Counted from the first letter of the stretch, positions 1-22,047 are shown. The stretch is DNA of 64,000 nucleotides from Babylonia areolata (GCF_041734735.1 NC_134880.1:20072246-20136245); one strand, 5' to 3'. The notes: a model not told the origin generated them from the sequence alone. Program-made: numbers and translations.

Positions 1-2
1 TG

Positions 3-9999
<9,997 letters not shown>

Positions 10000-10028
<29 letters not shown>

Positions 10029-10500
10029 GGGCGGACGGAGGGGGGTGGGGGTGGGGGGGTTTCGAGGGGAGGGTGTGGGGTTGGGTGGGGTTGGAGTTAG
10101 GGTTGGATGTGCGGGGTCGGGGTGGGGGGGGGGGGGTAGGTTGTTAAAGACAGTGGTTAATTATTTCATGTTGGTTGTGCTTTTGGTTTGAGGGGGGTGG
10201 AGGTGGGAGGGGAGAGGGGTTGAGGGGCGTGGAGGGGGGTATGGGTTGGGTGTGGGTGTTAGGCCGATGGGGTATACTGGTGGTAGTGCTGTTGGTAGTC
10301 GGTCGGAGGGGAGTGTGTGTGTGTGTGTGTGTTTGTTGTTGTTTCTTTGTTTTGTTTTGTGGTGGGTTTTTTTGTGGGTGGGTGGGTCGAGTTGGGTTGG
10401 GTCTGATCGAGCTGGTTGGAGGAGAAGGAGAAGGTGTGATGGAGTGGGAAGGGAGAGGGGGGGGGTGTCTCATCGAGGGTTTCTTTCGATAGTAAAGTGA
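10000..10500 (+). repeat. G-rich tract after GPCR stop codon
   Basis: A run of about 30 T directly follows the stop. Then come about 470 bp with GGGGTGGGG-type runs, a short (GT)n at 10315-10331 and further G runs. This is probably 3' UTR or flank. Confidence 0.75.
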
Positions 10501-10696
10501 CAATAAGATGGACGAGGTGGATGTATTCTGGAGGTTATGTGGGAGCTAGCGATGTTTGTGTGTTTAAATTTATGGGATTGGTCGATGTTTTGAGGCTGGC
10601 TGAGGTTGGCTACTGAAACGCCGGTGGATAAGTTCATGGCGTTGATGCTGGAAATTATAGACTGTCGAAGTTTGGTTGTTGATATTTGAGACTGAC

Positions 10697-10796
10697 TGTG
10701 ATAGAAGAAGAAGAAGAAGAAGATGATGAAGAAGAAGAAGAAGAAGAAGAAGAAGAAGAAGAAGAAGAAGAAGAAGAAGAAGAAGAAGAAGAAGAA
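10697..10796 (+). repeat. (GAA)n repeat
   Basis: About 100 bp of GAA/AAG triplets, nearly pure; reads as a Glu run on + and a Phe run on -. Confidence 0.97.
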
Positions 10797-10911
10797 ATGA
10801 AACACAGACATATTGAATATATTCAATATAGACAGCTAATTAGGCTATACGCACGTATTTGTCATCGCTGTGTACATATGTATGTATGGGTCTAGCATAC
10901 CTGTGCGTATA

Positions 10912-10913
<2 letters not shown>

Positions 10914-10993
<80 letters not shown>
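10914..10993 (+). repeat. (CT)n microsatellite
   Basis: About 80 bp of pure CT dinucleotides. Confidence 0.97.
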
Positions 10994-10995
<2 letters not shown>

Positions 10996-11214
10996 CACAT
11001 TTGATACATCTTTCGTTACGTTGTATATTAATGTTAGTATATGGCTTACCGAAAGACTCAAACAGTCTAGATTGTTTTGAGAAAAAAGAAAGACAAACAT
11101 CATGTTGGTTGTGTTTAGTTTGTCCATGAGCTCACTAACCACAGCTCATCCTTGCTAGTGCCGAGTGTGCTGTGGATGGGGCTCAAGCTCTAGAAGACGT
11201 GTCCAGGCAAGGCT

Positions 11215-11220
11215 AATAAA
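11215..11220 (+). promoter_or_regulatory. Possible polyadenylation signal AATAAA for the GPCR
   Basis: A canonical hexamer 1.2 kb after the stop codon, followed at once by an A-run. It is a weak candidate: with so many A-rich repeats here the hexamer could be chance. Confidence 0.25.
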
Positions 11221-11639
11221 AAAAAAATACAATGGTTTCCTTCTGGATGGGATTTTCTCAAAGTCCATGATTGTACTCCTCGTTCTGTGGAGGGAACCGC
11301 ATGGAAATGAAACCTGCATTCTGTGGACATGAGTTTCACAGTTTCAGTTTCAGTATCACAACCTATATTGACTGACTCCCTTAAGGTCAGCTTGTTCAGT
11401 GCGTGGGTTTTGGCTCGATAAAAGGTTGCTTGCTCGACAGGGTTGAGTTCTGAATGTTTTTCTGGGGGTGGGGGGTGTCTGTCTGGTGTTCTGAAGGGAA
11501 AGCTCTGGAACGTAGGTGTACTTGCGGATCCGAAGGAAACCTGACGTTCATTACAGGCAGGCTGACCTTGAAGAGTTTAAATCTATTGCTTTTCCTTCAC
11601 AGTGTAATTTCTTTTATCAGTTCTAAGTTTATAGATTAC

Positions 11640-11715
11640 AAAAAAAAATAAATAAATAAATAAATAAAAAATAAATAAATAAATATAAATTAATTAATTA
11701 ATTAATTATTTAAAA
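11640..11715 (+). repeat. AAAT/TTAA-rich low complexity
   Basis: Tandem AAAT followed by TTAA units. Confidence 0.9.
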
Positions 11716-12214
11716 AAACAATCTTTGTAGAGTATTTACCGACTGAAAGACTGATTTCACACTCCTGTTTTCCTCGACAATTCGATTGTTCGTGACTTGT
11801 TTGTTTTGTTTGTTTGTTGATTGGATGGTTCAGTGCGAATAGAAAGCTTTAGCTGTCTGGTTAGAGAGCACATCAGCGGGCATGACATAGAAACAACACT
11901 GGACTAGATGAGCTGGTATAAGTAGTTGTTTGTTTGTTTGTGTTTTCTTCAGTGGGGGTTACAATTTCCACAGTTTTTATTCTGCCTACGTACGTGTTCA
12001 TTCATTCATTCTTCCTTTCTTTCATCCATTCCTTTTTCCATTCATCCACTCATTCTTTCATTCACATGACTGACTATGGCGAAACAGAACGCCCACACTG
12101 CAGAGAATTGTGCACGATCATAAATTTATTCTACTGTACATAGGTTTACTGTTGAACCAGCAGCAAAGTGAGAGTTGTGTTATCAATGGTTTCTCCATTG
12201 TAACGGGAAATCAT

Positions 12215-12485
12215 TTACAGCTTAATCTTTTGTGAAGGTCTATGACTCTCAAACTAGGAGGCAAAATTGCACTGCGTCTTAGTGCTGCAGCGTTGGGGAC
12301 AAGTTGGCCTTTCGGAACCATCCCAACGCCGACTGTCCTAAAACCCTCTTGGCCGAGAGAGTGGGGATGTAACTTGGGCAAGACAGTCTCCGCTATAATC
12401 AAATTCTAGCCCAGACAGTCGGGACAGCAGTTTCCTCCTCTGCTGTTCTGGTAGTCATAGTAGGACACGACTAACTATCATGTAC
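12215..12485 (+). mobile_element. Repeat family E, uninterrupted copy
   Basis: About 270 bp from 'cttaatcttttgtgaaggtc' through 'gactctcaaactaggaggca', 'gccgactgtcctaaaaccct' and 'ggggatgtaacttgggcaag' to 'ggacacgactaactatcatg'. Matches the split copies at 54067-55375 and 6727-7155. The class is unknown: I see no tRNA-like boxes and no clear terminal inverted repeats. Confidence 0.7.
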
Positions 12486-13124
12486 TGTAGTGAGCAATAA
12501 CGTGGTTCGTGATGTGAACTGTTGTACTTAGGGTGTTGTAGGGTAGTGCGCACACAAACTGTACATCACTGTAATATGCTTTATTGTTCTACGTACTATA
12601 CTGTACAAAATTCTGCTATTACAACTTGTTACATTGTGTTGTGTTGCGTTATATTGTACGTTGTATTGTATCGTTAACTGCCCTGCCACGTGCAGAATAG
12701 CACTGCGTGGTTTTTGGAAGTTAATGGTTGATAGTCTACACATTTTGCTGAATACACATGATTACTTCTGCGGTGCTACTATTTCCCTTTTTCTCTCACT
12801 TTTTGAGGATGGGGGAGGGGATGGGTTATTATGATTTGTACTTAATTCACTAATGTAATCGTTATTTGTAGCGTTGTAATTCATGCCGTGTTATGGCAGG
12901 CATGATGATGGTTCTCATCCGAAGCAGAGAATTCAAATGGTCGTCCAGTTTCTTTCTTTAGAGGGCGTATATCCTCATCCCCTCCCCACTCTTCGATACC
13001 ACCTAAGCCATTTTTTTATAGTCATGAAAACATCTTCGTAAAAGATTTGATGTATTTTTGTTGCTGTTGTTGTTGTTGATGTTGTTATTATTGCTGCTGT
13101 TGCTGTTGTTGTTTTGCTTACTAA

Positions 13125-13395
13125 ATTATTGTTGGATCAGTAAAACGTTGGACTTCTGATCCAGTGTTCACTAATGACCAGAGTTCGAAGCTCCTTTTCG
13201 GCATTATATTGTGTCTTCGCGTTATGCACTCTATTCGACTTTCCTCACTCTACCCATATACCAGGTGTGGAAGGAATACTTGACTTTGGTAGGGGAAGGT
13301 TTTAGTGGCGGAAGGCCTTCCTACGCCGAGCCCCGTGAATGTGAAATCACTGGCCCTGTGGCCGTGAAAGGCCATGAGGCCTTTTACCATTAACG
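13125..13395 (+). mobile_element. SINE-like family G copy
   Basis: A tRNA-like head ('aaaacgttggacttctgatc', B-like 'gagttcgaagctcc') is followed by 'ctttcctcactctacccata', 'taccaggtgtggaag' and 'gccgagccccgtgaatgtga', ending 'ggccgtgaaaggccatgagg'. Matches 21660-21955 and the split copy at 45050-47332. Confidence 0.7.
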
Positions 13396-13584
13396 TAGAC
13401 TTGTTGTCCATCGAAATATGTATTTAGTGATCCCATTAACTGAAAATGTTTGCTTTCATTTTACAACCTTAAAACTGGTTTTTACAGAAGCATATTAACC
13501 TGGCTTTAAAGATTAAAATGAATGCTAACCTGTGACAAGAATAGGCCTAAACCTTCGGGTGCAAAACGGTCAATATGTTAAAGC

Positions 13585-13715
13585 ATTGTTATCTTGTTGT
13601 AAGATTAAATTTCTGTTAACTTGTTATGAGATTAAACTGTTGACATATTGTCAGATTTAATGAATGTTAATTGTTATCAGATTGATTCTAATTTTGTTAA
13701 CTGATCATATGTTTT
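13585..13715 (+). repeat. Degenerate tandem repeat (~40-bp unit)
   Basis: Three to four imperfect units of the type 'gttaacttgttatgagatta'. They are diverged, so the unit boundaries are uncertain. Confidence 0.5.
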
Positions 13716-13909
13716 TGGTGTTTCTGCATTGATCCGTTTTCACTTGATGTGATAATACGATACAAGCTTTCAGTTGTGTTTGTTGTCGTGCTTGAAAAGT
13801 ATGAAAGCCATGGTGATCCTTCGTTCATTGCTTGAAAAAAAGTATTTTAACAGCCTCTCTTTCTTCCTTTGTGTCTTTTTGCCTCTGTCTCCCTGTGACT
13901 CTGTCTCTG

Positions 13910-13911
<2 letters not shown>

Positions 13912-13957
<46 letters not shown>
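13912..13957 (+). repeat. (CA)n microsatellite
   Basis: Pure CA run. Confidence 0.97.
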
Positions 13958-13960
<3 letters not shown>

Positions 13961-14690
13961 TTGTTTTCACACCTTGTCCCGTATCTTTTTGGGGTGTTTT
14001 CATTTCTTAATGGTTTAGTCCATGACAAACTGGCCAAAACTAGCCATTGACAGAAGGCATCACTGCTTCATGCCTGTCTGTGGACGATACAGCGTGCTTC
14101 AACACTTGTTTGTTTTCTGCTGAACATTTCAAGAACATTGTGTTCAATGCTGCGACGTGCAATATACACCTGTGTGTCCATTTATTTTTTATTTTTTATT
14201 TTTTTTTATTTTTTTTTTGCTGTTGTTTCAATATTACCAACACGTATCTAATTTCGGTGTTAGGCTACAGTTGTCTCAGTTGTTTGCTTCCTAAATAAAT
14301 GGCACGATGAAATTATATGTGACACATGTTTTATATCTCACGTTACGGAAATCGGTTGTTGATTTGTTGTATATTTCATTCAGTTCATATCAGTTGGGTT
14401 CAGCCCAGCGTGTTTTTTTGTTTTTTTATTATGAATAGTGCGTGCGTGTGAGTGACTGTACATCTATTATAAAGCTGAGGTCCCCCACCCCCATCCCCCA
14501 CCCCCACCTACCCACCTACTCCATGGAATTGTACATCCGGTCAAATACCTTTCATTTGGATTCTAAGGATATTCTTCAGTGTTATAATTTGCGCATAATT
14601 ATGACGAGTGGTCGGTAATAGTGCGATCTGGAAGAAAACTGATGTCCAGTTACAGAAGGCAGATAATTTATGTGTCAATAAAAAAAAAAG

Positions 14691-14725
<35 letters not shown>

Positions 14726-15239
14726 GTGACTCTGATTCATACTAATAACATGCTTTGGCTTAGGCTACACTCATTGTATCTTGGAAGACCCAGCTACCTA
14801 TTCATCCGTTTTAATTTCTTTGTTAGTGGTTTTAATGAAATTAGTCACCTGTTTAACGATTGATTCTGAAGATTGTTGTTTGGTGGTGATTTTTTTTTTT
14901 TTTTTTGTTGTTGTTGTTGTTTTTCAAATATATTTTAGAAAGTTGAGTATGCCATACTACTTAGATTGTGTCCACATACAGTTTTTGATTAAATTTGTGG
15001 CAATTTTGATGTCATTCGTTGTAGGCATAATCGTTGTGGTATTGCATGCCTAATAAATCACCTTGTGTGCGCTCTTATGAATTTATTAAAAGAAACACAC
15101 ACACAATCTGTTGTGATCACAATTGTCTTTTTTTGTCTTTTTTTTTTTTCGCTGAACATATTCTTCTCTGCGTTTGTTTATTCGTTTTGTTAATGATTTC
15201 GTTTGTTCTTTGGTTTGACTCCGTGCCGGTGTGTACACG

Positions 15240-15244
15240 CTCGC

Positions 15245-15320
<76 letters not shown>

Positions 15321-15335
15321 GTGTGTCTGTGTGTG
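15240..15335 (+). repeat. (GC)n-(GT)n compound microsatellite
   Basis: Alternating purine-pyrimidine, CGCG followed by a long GT run. Of the runs I see this is among the most likely to adopt Z-DNA. Confidence 0.95.
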
Positions 15336-15510
15336 TGTCTGTGTCTGTGTCTCTGTGTGTGTGTCGAGTCTGTGTGTGTTTGTGTGTGAGAGTGTTTAAA
15401 AGCAAAATAATGTGCGCGCATTTCATTGCAACTCAGTATTCAGTTTATTCAGTGTAGGCTGATTAAAATAATCGCTAATCATAAACCAACCGATTGATGA
15501 CGGCACAGAA

Positions 15511-15518
<8 letters not shown>

Positions 15519-15557
<39 letters not shown>
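15519..15557 (+). repeat. (CT)n microsatellite
   Basis: Pure CT run. Confidence 0.95.
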
Positions 15558-15561
<4 letters not shown>

Positions 15562-15657
15562 CTCTTCGCTCTCTCTCTTTTGCTTCCATACTGTATCTGT
15601 AAACATAAAATTAACTCACATCGACGCACTGGCAAATCGCTCGAATCCACTTTACAT

Positions 15658-15764
15658 ACACAGACACACGCACACGCACATTCAGTTACACACACACGCG
15701 CGCGCGCGCGCGCGCACGCACGCACGCACGCGCCCGCGCGCGCACACACACACACACACACACA
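15658..15764 (+). repeat. CA/CG compound microsatellite
   Basis: CA runs around a CGCGCG core and ACGC units. Confidence 0.95.
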
Positions 15765-15900
15765 GCCTGAACCCCCTTCGTGTGTATACCCACGTAGACT
15801 GAAGATCAAACACGCACGTTAAAGATCCTGTATCCATGTCAGTGTTCGGTGGGTTATGGAGACATGAAAATACCCAGGCATGCATAAACCACGACAGAGC
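15765..15900 (+). mobile_element. SINE family S, 3' half
   Basis: 'cctgaacccccttcgtgtgt', 'cacgcacgttaaagatcctg' and 'tgttcggtgggttatggaga' match the S body; the head is missing. Confidence 0.75.
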
Positions 15901-16768
15901 CATCGGCAAGTCGATATGTTGGTCGTGAAATGGAAAGTAAGAAAGAAAGAAAGAAGAAAGAATAACTCAACCGACAGTGCAAAGCAAACGATGCAAAACC
16001 GACCCACCGCTGATACAATAATGTGCTTCCATACTATGATACCATGCAAAACCCTACCATGATCAGACCAAGCATATCATGCCCGTGAAACATCGGTATA
16101 GGAAACGGCTGAATGTGGCACATCACATGTGGATTCCATCAAACCACAACCGTGACACCAACACGCATCACGCAGTGGTGTCATGAAAAAGAAAAAAAAA
16201 AGAAAGAAAATCCGAAAACAACGAGTTCTATCATTCCATAAAAAGCACCAATCAAAGACGACTGATACACCACGTGAGAACATGATGTCGGGTAAAGCGG
16301 TTTAAAGGGGGACTGAGATCCATTATCAGAACCTGCCTTTACGAAAGACGTTCGTGATTTGTCCCACGGTAAAGACTAGGCTTATCCAGTCTGCCAAAAC
16401 AGGGTCCGTGAGGTCCTAGGTTCGAATATCAATCTCAGTCGACATTTCTCCCAAATTTGACTCGAAAATCAAACTCCGTGAGCGTCTGGTCACTATGATT
16501 CGGATGAGACAATAAACGGAGGTCCCGCCGCGTGCGGTTCAGTGCACACTTGGCGTACTGAAAAAAAAAAAAAAAAAAAGCAGCAGGAAAAAAAGCATTG
16601 TATTTGCATGTTGCTGTCTGGCAAAACGATACATGTAGAAGAAGTCCAATCTGATAAGTATAGCTGTACAAACATGTAGGCCTATGCATTCACTCAAGGC
16701 CTGACTATTGCTTTGGATTATGCTGCTGGTCAGGGGTATGCCCAGCAGATGTTGTGCAGCGTACATCA

Positions 16769-16808
<40 letters not shown>
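16769..16808 (+). repeat. (AT)n microsatellite
   Basis: Pure AT run at the junction of two SINEs. Confidence 0.95.
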
Positions 16809-16812
<4 letters not shown>

Positions 16813-17197
16813 ATTCCTTATCACAACAGATTTCTCTGTGTGAAATTCGGGCTGCTCTCCCCAGGGAGAGCGCGTCGCTACACTACAGCGCCACCCATTT
16901 TTTTGTATTTTTTCCTGCATGCAGTTTTATTTGTTTTTCCTGTCGAAGTGGATTTTTCTACAGAATTTTTGCCAGGAACAACCCTTTTGTTGCCGTGGGT
17001 TCTTTTACGTGCGCTAAGTGCATGCTGCACACGGGACCTCGGTTTATCGTCTCATCCGAATAACTAGCGTCCAGACCACCAGTCAAGGTCTAATGGAGGG
17101 GGAGAAAATATCGGCGGCTGAACCGTGATTCGAACCAGCGCCCTCAGATTCTCTCGCTTCCTAGGCGGACGCGTTACCTCTAGGCCATCACTCCACT
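16808..17197 (-). mobile_element. SINE family A, nearly full length
   Basis: Same order of parts as 6295-6692 and nearly identical to it, which suggests recent activity. Its right end is the tRNA-like head; flanks are TA-rich on both sides. Confidence 0.9.
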
Positions 17198-17418
17198 ATG
17201 TATATGTATATGTATATGTATGTATGTATATATATAGTTTTGACCGAATGCAGTGACGCTTCGATCCTTGAGAAGCTGCGTGAAGCTGAAACTGAAACTG
17301 CAGTAATTCGACAGTAAACTGGTCGCGTTCAGCGGGAACACACGATTTCTGCTTCTGTGACGCAGCCTCAGTGGCACAAAACTTTTATTCGCATTTGCGA
17401 CACCGGCACTGTAATGCT

Positions 17419-17437
17419 TGTGTGTGTGTGTGTGTGT

Positions 17438-17480
<43 letters not shown>
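17419..17480 (+). repeat. (GT)n microsatellite
   Basis: GT run with one A interruption. Confidence 0.95.
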
Positions 17481-17485
<5 letters not shown>

Positions 17486-17614
17486 ATCAGATCCATTGGA
17501 TTTCTTGAGAATTTTGCCAGTGGACAATACTTACATCGCAACAGGTTCTTTTTCAGTTAGTGCACCACTGAAATGCGTAATGCACATGGCGGGCCGAACC
17601 GATCGGTTTATCAT

Positions 17615-17745
17615 CTCAGTATCAGTATCAGTAGCTCAAGGAGGCGTCACTGCGTTCGGACAAATCCATATACGCTACACCACATCTGCCAAGCTGCAGA
17701 TGCCTGACCAGCAGCGTAACCTAAAGTGCTTACTCAGGCCTTGAG
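17615..17745 (+). mobile_element. T element, A-tailed orientation
   Basis: 'gtagctcaaggaggcgtcac' to 'ctcaggccttgag', followed by an A-rich and AT-rich tract, as in the copies at 25563, 42560 and 54657. Confidence 0.8.
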
Positions 17746-17922
17746 AGAAAAAGAAGTAAATGAATATTTATATATATTATAAAAAAAAGAAGATAAAAAT
17801 AAGAATTGAACAAATAAAGAAGTAAATGAATATCTAAATATATCATAAAAATAATAGATAAATAAAAATTGAACAAATAAAGAAGTAATTATGTTTAAAA
17901 AAAATAACAATATGATAATGAT

Positions 17923-17947
<25 letters not shown>

Positions 17948-17955
<8 letters not shown>

Positions 17956-18245
17956 CATCGTCGTCATCATCATCAAATAAAAAGACATCTCATCCGAATG
18001 ACAATATAGGCTTACATGCAGTTTGATTTTCCAGTCAAACTTATAATGATAATGATCATCATCATCATCGTCATCATCAAATTAAAAGACATCGCATCCG
18101 AATGACAATATAGGCTTACATGCAGTTTGATTTTTCAGTCAAACTTATTTGGGAGAAAAGGACGAGACTGGGACTGATTCGACCCCAGACCCTCACGGGT
18201 TGGCAGATAATTCAGTAAGCATCTTAACCATTCTGCCTAACTTCC
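17948..18245 (-). mobile_element. Family B SINE remnant with a ~100-bp tandem duplication
   Basis: The stretch 'gataatgatcatcgtcgtca' ... 'ttttccagtcaaactta' (17949-18042) is repeated at 18048-18146 with few changes. The right part continues into a reversed B-type head ('cgaccccagaccctcacgg', 'aaccattctgcctaacttcc'). Confidence 0.65.
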
Positions 18246-18414
18246 TCAAGTTCTATAACCCCGGTCTCCGATCTTGCGTGTGTGCACTGGCACGAACAAA
18301 CGCTTAATTTTTTCTTCAGTCTCCTCGATTTATGGCACATCCGATACGTAAGCAATGAAGGCATTTAATGCGGAAATGTGCAGTGAAATAACTTGAGAAC
18401 ATTTTCAACTTGAA

Positions 18415-19215
18415 CGGCTTTTACTGAAGTGTGCATGTAATGATCCCTACCAACAACAAGACATTGACCTACTCGAGGCAGTCCAGAGACGAGCAGCCAG
18501 ATTTGTACTGAGACGCTGACGGGCGCAATAGCCGAGTGGTTAAAGCGTTGGACTATCAATCTGAGGGTCCCGGGTTCGAATCACGGTGACGGCGCCTGGT
18601 GGGTAAAGGGTGGAGATTTTTACGATCTCCCAGGTCAACATATGTGCAGACCTGCTAGTGCCTGAACCCCCTTCGTGTGTATATGCAAGCAGAAGATCAA
18701 ATACGCACGTTAAAGATCCTGTAATCCATGTTAGCGTTCGGTGGGTTATGGAAACAAGAACATACCCAGCATGCACACCCCCGAAAACGGAGTATGGCTG
18801 CCTACATGGCGGGGTAAAAACGGTCATACACGTAAAAGCCCTCTCGTTGCATACGAGTGAACGCAGAAGAAGAAGTACTGAGACGCTACCGAAACACCTC
18901 AAGCGTATCAGCAATGCTACAAGACCTTGGATGGCCCTCCCTGCAACTGATCGGCGCCAAACAGCCAGACTGACCATGCTGTATAAAATCAAGCATAATT
19001 ATGTTAGCATGGATTTGCTGAAAGAAAAACTGGTACCACAACCACCACGACAGCGACGCACCCACACTGAGCAGCTGGAGCAAATCTTCTGCAAAACTAG
19101 ATATAGGCAGGCTGGTTTCCTCCCACGTACCATCTGGGACTGGAACGCCTTGCCTTGCCCCAGAGAGCTGTGGAGGCTAGCTCAGTCGACACCTTTGTGT
19201 CGATGGTCTCCAGGA
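18415..19215 (+). mobile_element. LINE reverse transcriptase C-terminal fragment split by a SINE
   Basis: Before the SINE the frame reads DLLEAVQRRAARFVLRR. After it come YRNTSSVSAMLQDLGWP and, in another frame, ARLTMLYKIKHNYVSM and GFLPRTIWDWNALP. This order (VQRRAARFV, RNTSSV, DLGW, ARLTMLYKI, FLPRTIxxWNxLP) is typical of non-LTR reverse transcriptase C-termini of the jockey/CR1 kind. There is a frameshift near 18950, besides the inserted SINE. Confidence 0.85.
18505..18887 (+). mobile_element. SINE family S, full length, with 13-bp target duplication
   Basis: The element at 18518-18874 (357 bp) is flanked by GTACTGAGACGCT at 18505-18517 and 18875-18887. It has a complete tRNA-like head: A box tagccgagtggttaaagcg, B box gggttcgaatcac. 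The body follows and the end is a short GAA repeat. This is the reference copy for the family. Confidence 0.95.
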
Positions 19216-19579
19216 TATAAATACCAGAATAACACTTTATTTTATTTTATTGTTATTATTATTATTAACTTGAAGAAACCTCAGACCTAAATGTATCTTC
19301 CGCAGACCCCCCTTTATACTGTGATAGAATAGTTAGGTATTGACTGTGATCACTCAACGGAAGGAAGGAACATTAATTAATTATTAAAATTGACACTCCG
19401 CATAATACCGAACCCCAAATTTATTCCTTTTACAACAGCATAATGTGAACTATGATATAGGCTGAGAGACACTGAAACAGAGATCAATTTTCAGCAAAAT
19501 ATTCATCTGTTTTGCATTATATCCTGGGATTTGCAGGACACATATCGAAATTTGATTTTCCTGATATTCAATAAGTCAT

Positions 19580-19672
19580 TTTATTGGTCAGGCATCTGCT
19601 TAGCAGATGTGAGTGTATCAGTCGTATATGGATTTGTCCGAACGCAATATATGATGCCTCCTTGAGGAACTG
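19580..19672 (+). mobile_element. T module copy
   Basis: 'tggtcaggcatctgcttagc' through 'cctccttgag', with a small insertion in the middle (gtgtatcagtc). Confidence 0.7.
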
Positions 19673-19865
19673 AACTTATACATTTATTTTGACAAAGAAC
19701 TGAACAGATCAAGACTGTTTCTGATTTGGCTGGGTTCTATTACCAAAGCTTTTTTACTTTTTTTTTTATCCGTTTTTTTTTTCTATCTTTTTTTTTTCTT
19801 CTCCAGTTTCCCGAGCCTTCCGTTTCTCAACTGCCGAAGGACTGATGCTTCACTGGGCTGTGTTC

Positions 19866-20220
19866 GGGCGAATCCATATACGCTGCACCACATCTGCCTG
19901 AACAGCAGCATAACTCAACGCGCTCAGTCAGGCCTTGAGTGCATGTCTGCCAGTGTATATTTGTGTACTTATCAAAGTGGATTTCTTCTGCAGAAATTTG
20001 CCAGTGGAGGACAAACTTTTTTTTTCGTGGATTCTTTTTCAGTGGGCCAAGACCGTGCTTCATACGGGACCCCGGTTTATCGTCTCATCCGAATGACTGG
20101 ACTCACAGTCTGATTTTTCCAGTCAAACTTTACTAGTAGAAAGGGCCGATTGAGCGGGAATCGAACCCAGCCCGAAAATGCAAATGAGCGTCGATTTGAC
20201 CATTTTGCAACCTTCCTCTT
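19866..20220 (-). mobile_element. SINE family B copy
   Basis: In reverse: head with B box 'gggttcgattcc', 'agtttgactggaaaaatcag', core 'cattcggatgagacgataaa', and a T-module tail at the left end (19866-19940). Confidence 0.8.
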
Positions 20221-21259
20221 GTAAAAACGAACAAAACGCTTTGAAGAGTTTTTATCAAAAGATATATGTTAATGAAAAAAAAAAAACTTCATAAAAAAGG
20301 AAACCACAATGATGTCATCTCATCTAGGAACCACAGCAAATGGCAGACATGTCAGAGCATCACGTTTAGAAAATGTGAATTCTGACCGTGCACCATTTTA
20401 CATTCGTTACTTTGTCGTAAAATTGAAACTTTTCACATTGAACTTATTTTACACTTTTTCTGTCGGCATTATACTTCAGTACAAATTTTTACTTTTCTAT
20501 AATGTTCTTTTGGTCTTAATATTTACATTACCGTGTTCTGAAAGCTTTAAATCTTTTAACGACATTAGAACTTATTTTGCGACTTCCTCATGCACTGTAT
20601 GTCTCAGCAACTTGCGCCTTTCATTCACGCAATTTAGTCCTTTCTAACTGGCATAGAACACTCAGCAGTAACCTAGGGGTGTATAAAGTACATATTTTCA
20701 ATATTCTATACATAATTCTGCGAAATGAAGAGGAGGAGAGAGGAAAATCAGGATTTTGAAGTGCGTTAGATATTTTTACACATTGGATTGCTTCCCTTGG
20801 CCAGGCAATTTCCCGGTGGCCCAGCTGGTGAAAAAGTTGCCTACTTGAGCAATATTCGTCGATGACACATTGGCAGTATTACACTGAGGACATGACAGTG
20901 CCTGACACTTGGAGTGATTGAAGTGTTATTGTAGCCGTACCCTATGACAATGCCGTGATCCGCTGTGATTTCAATTTATTTTAGTTTCAGCGACCAAGTC
21001 GATGATAACTTGACAGGCCATGCCGCATGCTTCAAACAAGGGCAGTGGATGCAACTAAGAGATTGTATTTTTCACACACGGATGTGACAGAGGTGCTGAT
21101 ACACATGTATTAGAGTGCATTGTGTTTGCATGTATAATTCGCGAGTGACTTGTTTAACAAGCGTCATTAGCCAACAGCAGGAACCCAGGATTTTATCACC
21201 TTGACTGAAGGAGACAAAGCAAGCCAGTGGAGTGGTTCATGTTTGGAAAATAAGCAACA

Positions 21260-21343
21260 ATGGACCAGTCTGCAAAACAAGCATCAAATTCTTCAAGAAT
21301 CTTCATCACAAGTGCTGTTGAAGCCAAAGACCAAGATGAAGAG
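21260..21343 (+). CDS. INTS3: INTS3 coding exon 1 (start codon)
   Basis: Residues 1-28, [20 protein letters not shown], then [11 protein letters not shown] context is acaATGg (A at -3, G at +4). Matches human STSLDAKDELEE, without the human Gly/Ala-rich N-terminus. Donor GAG|GTTAAG, phase 0. Upstream 5' UTR extent is unknown. Confidence 0.88.
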
Positions 21344-21477
21344 GTTAAGTATGGTATTTTCATAAGATGCTGGTAGAAACCCACAAGACAGCATTACCAG
21401 TATGATTTTTTTTTTAAGAAAAAAAGATCACATGCGAAATTCATGACTCAAGTATTGACAAGCATGTGTGTACACAT

Positions 21478-21540
<63 letters not shown>

Positions 21541-21989
21541 CATCCACAAAAAGGTGGGAGTGGAAGTTTCATGAGTGCAAACTGGGGTCGAGAAAAATAC
21601 TAAATCGGTTAGACTTTTACAGATCTGTGTTTGTGTATGCATTCACTCACATACCAGTACCATAGCAGAATCAGGCATTCGATTTCTAATCCAGTGTTAC
21701 CACTATGCCAGTGATCAAAGTTTGAAGTGGCATTACTGCATGGTTTTGGGGAAATGTACTTTACTACAATTTTCTTCACCCAGGTGCGAATATCATCAAT
21801 ATATACCTGATTTCATCAGGGAAGATAAAATTCTTAAAAGTGGATACAGACAAATGAGCCCTGCCTTCATGTGCCAATGCCTAAGCATAGGGAATATGAG
21901 TTCATTGCCCAAATACAAGGCAGTTGCTGTAAAAGGCGATGGGGCTAACCTTTTTTTTATTAGCCTGTTACACACACACACACACCACA

Positions 21990-22047
<58 letters not shown>

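Larger units (their letters stand above)
16370..17280 (+). mobile_element. SINE family B split by AT repeat and a family A SINE
   Basis: Head and core run at 16370-16660, and the T-module tail starts at 16692 and breaks off at about 16768 inside 'gcagcgtacat'. After the (AT)n run and the minus-strand A SINE (16808-17197), the tail resumes at 17237 with 'gttttgaccgaatgcagtga' and ends in 'aactgaaactg'. Confidence 0.75.
10010..21259. other. Intergenic region between GPCR and INTS3
   Basis: I see no supportable gene in these 11 kb. The content is microsatellites (CT, CA, GT, AAAT, AT), SINE copies of families A, B, E, G, S and T, and a split LINE fragment at 18415-19215. Unassigned stretches such as 11721-12000, 14040-14640 and 20290-21250 show no long frame with conserved motifs. 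The INTS3 promoter must lie towards the right end; no TATA box stands out. Confidence 0.7.

Noticed and set aside
18518-18600. tRNA gene
   Set aside because: A and B boxes are present, but the flanking target duplication, A-rich/GAA end and long body make it a SINE head. The same holds for the heads of families A, B, C and G.
20290-20760. Possible small gene before INTS3
   Set aside because: ORFs of 60-112 codons without motifs in AT-rich DNA; nothing to support coding.
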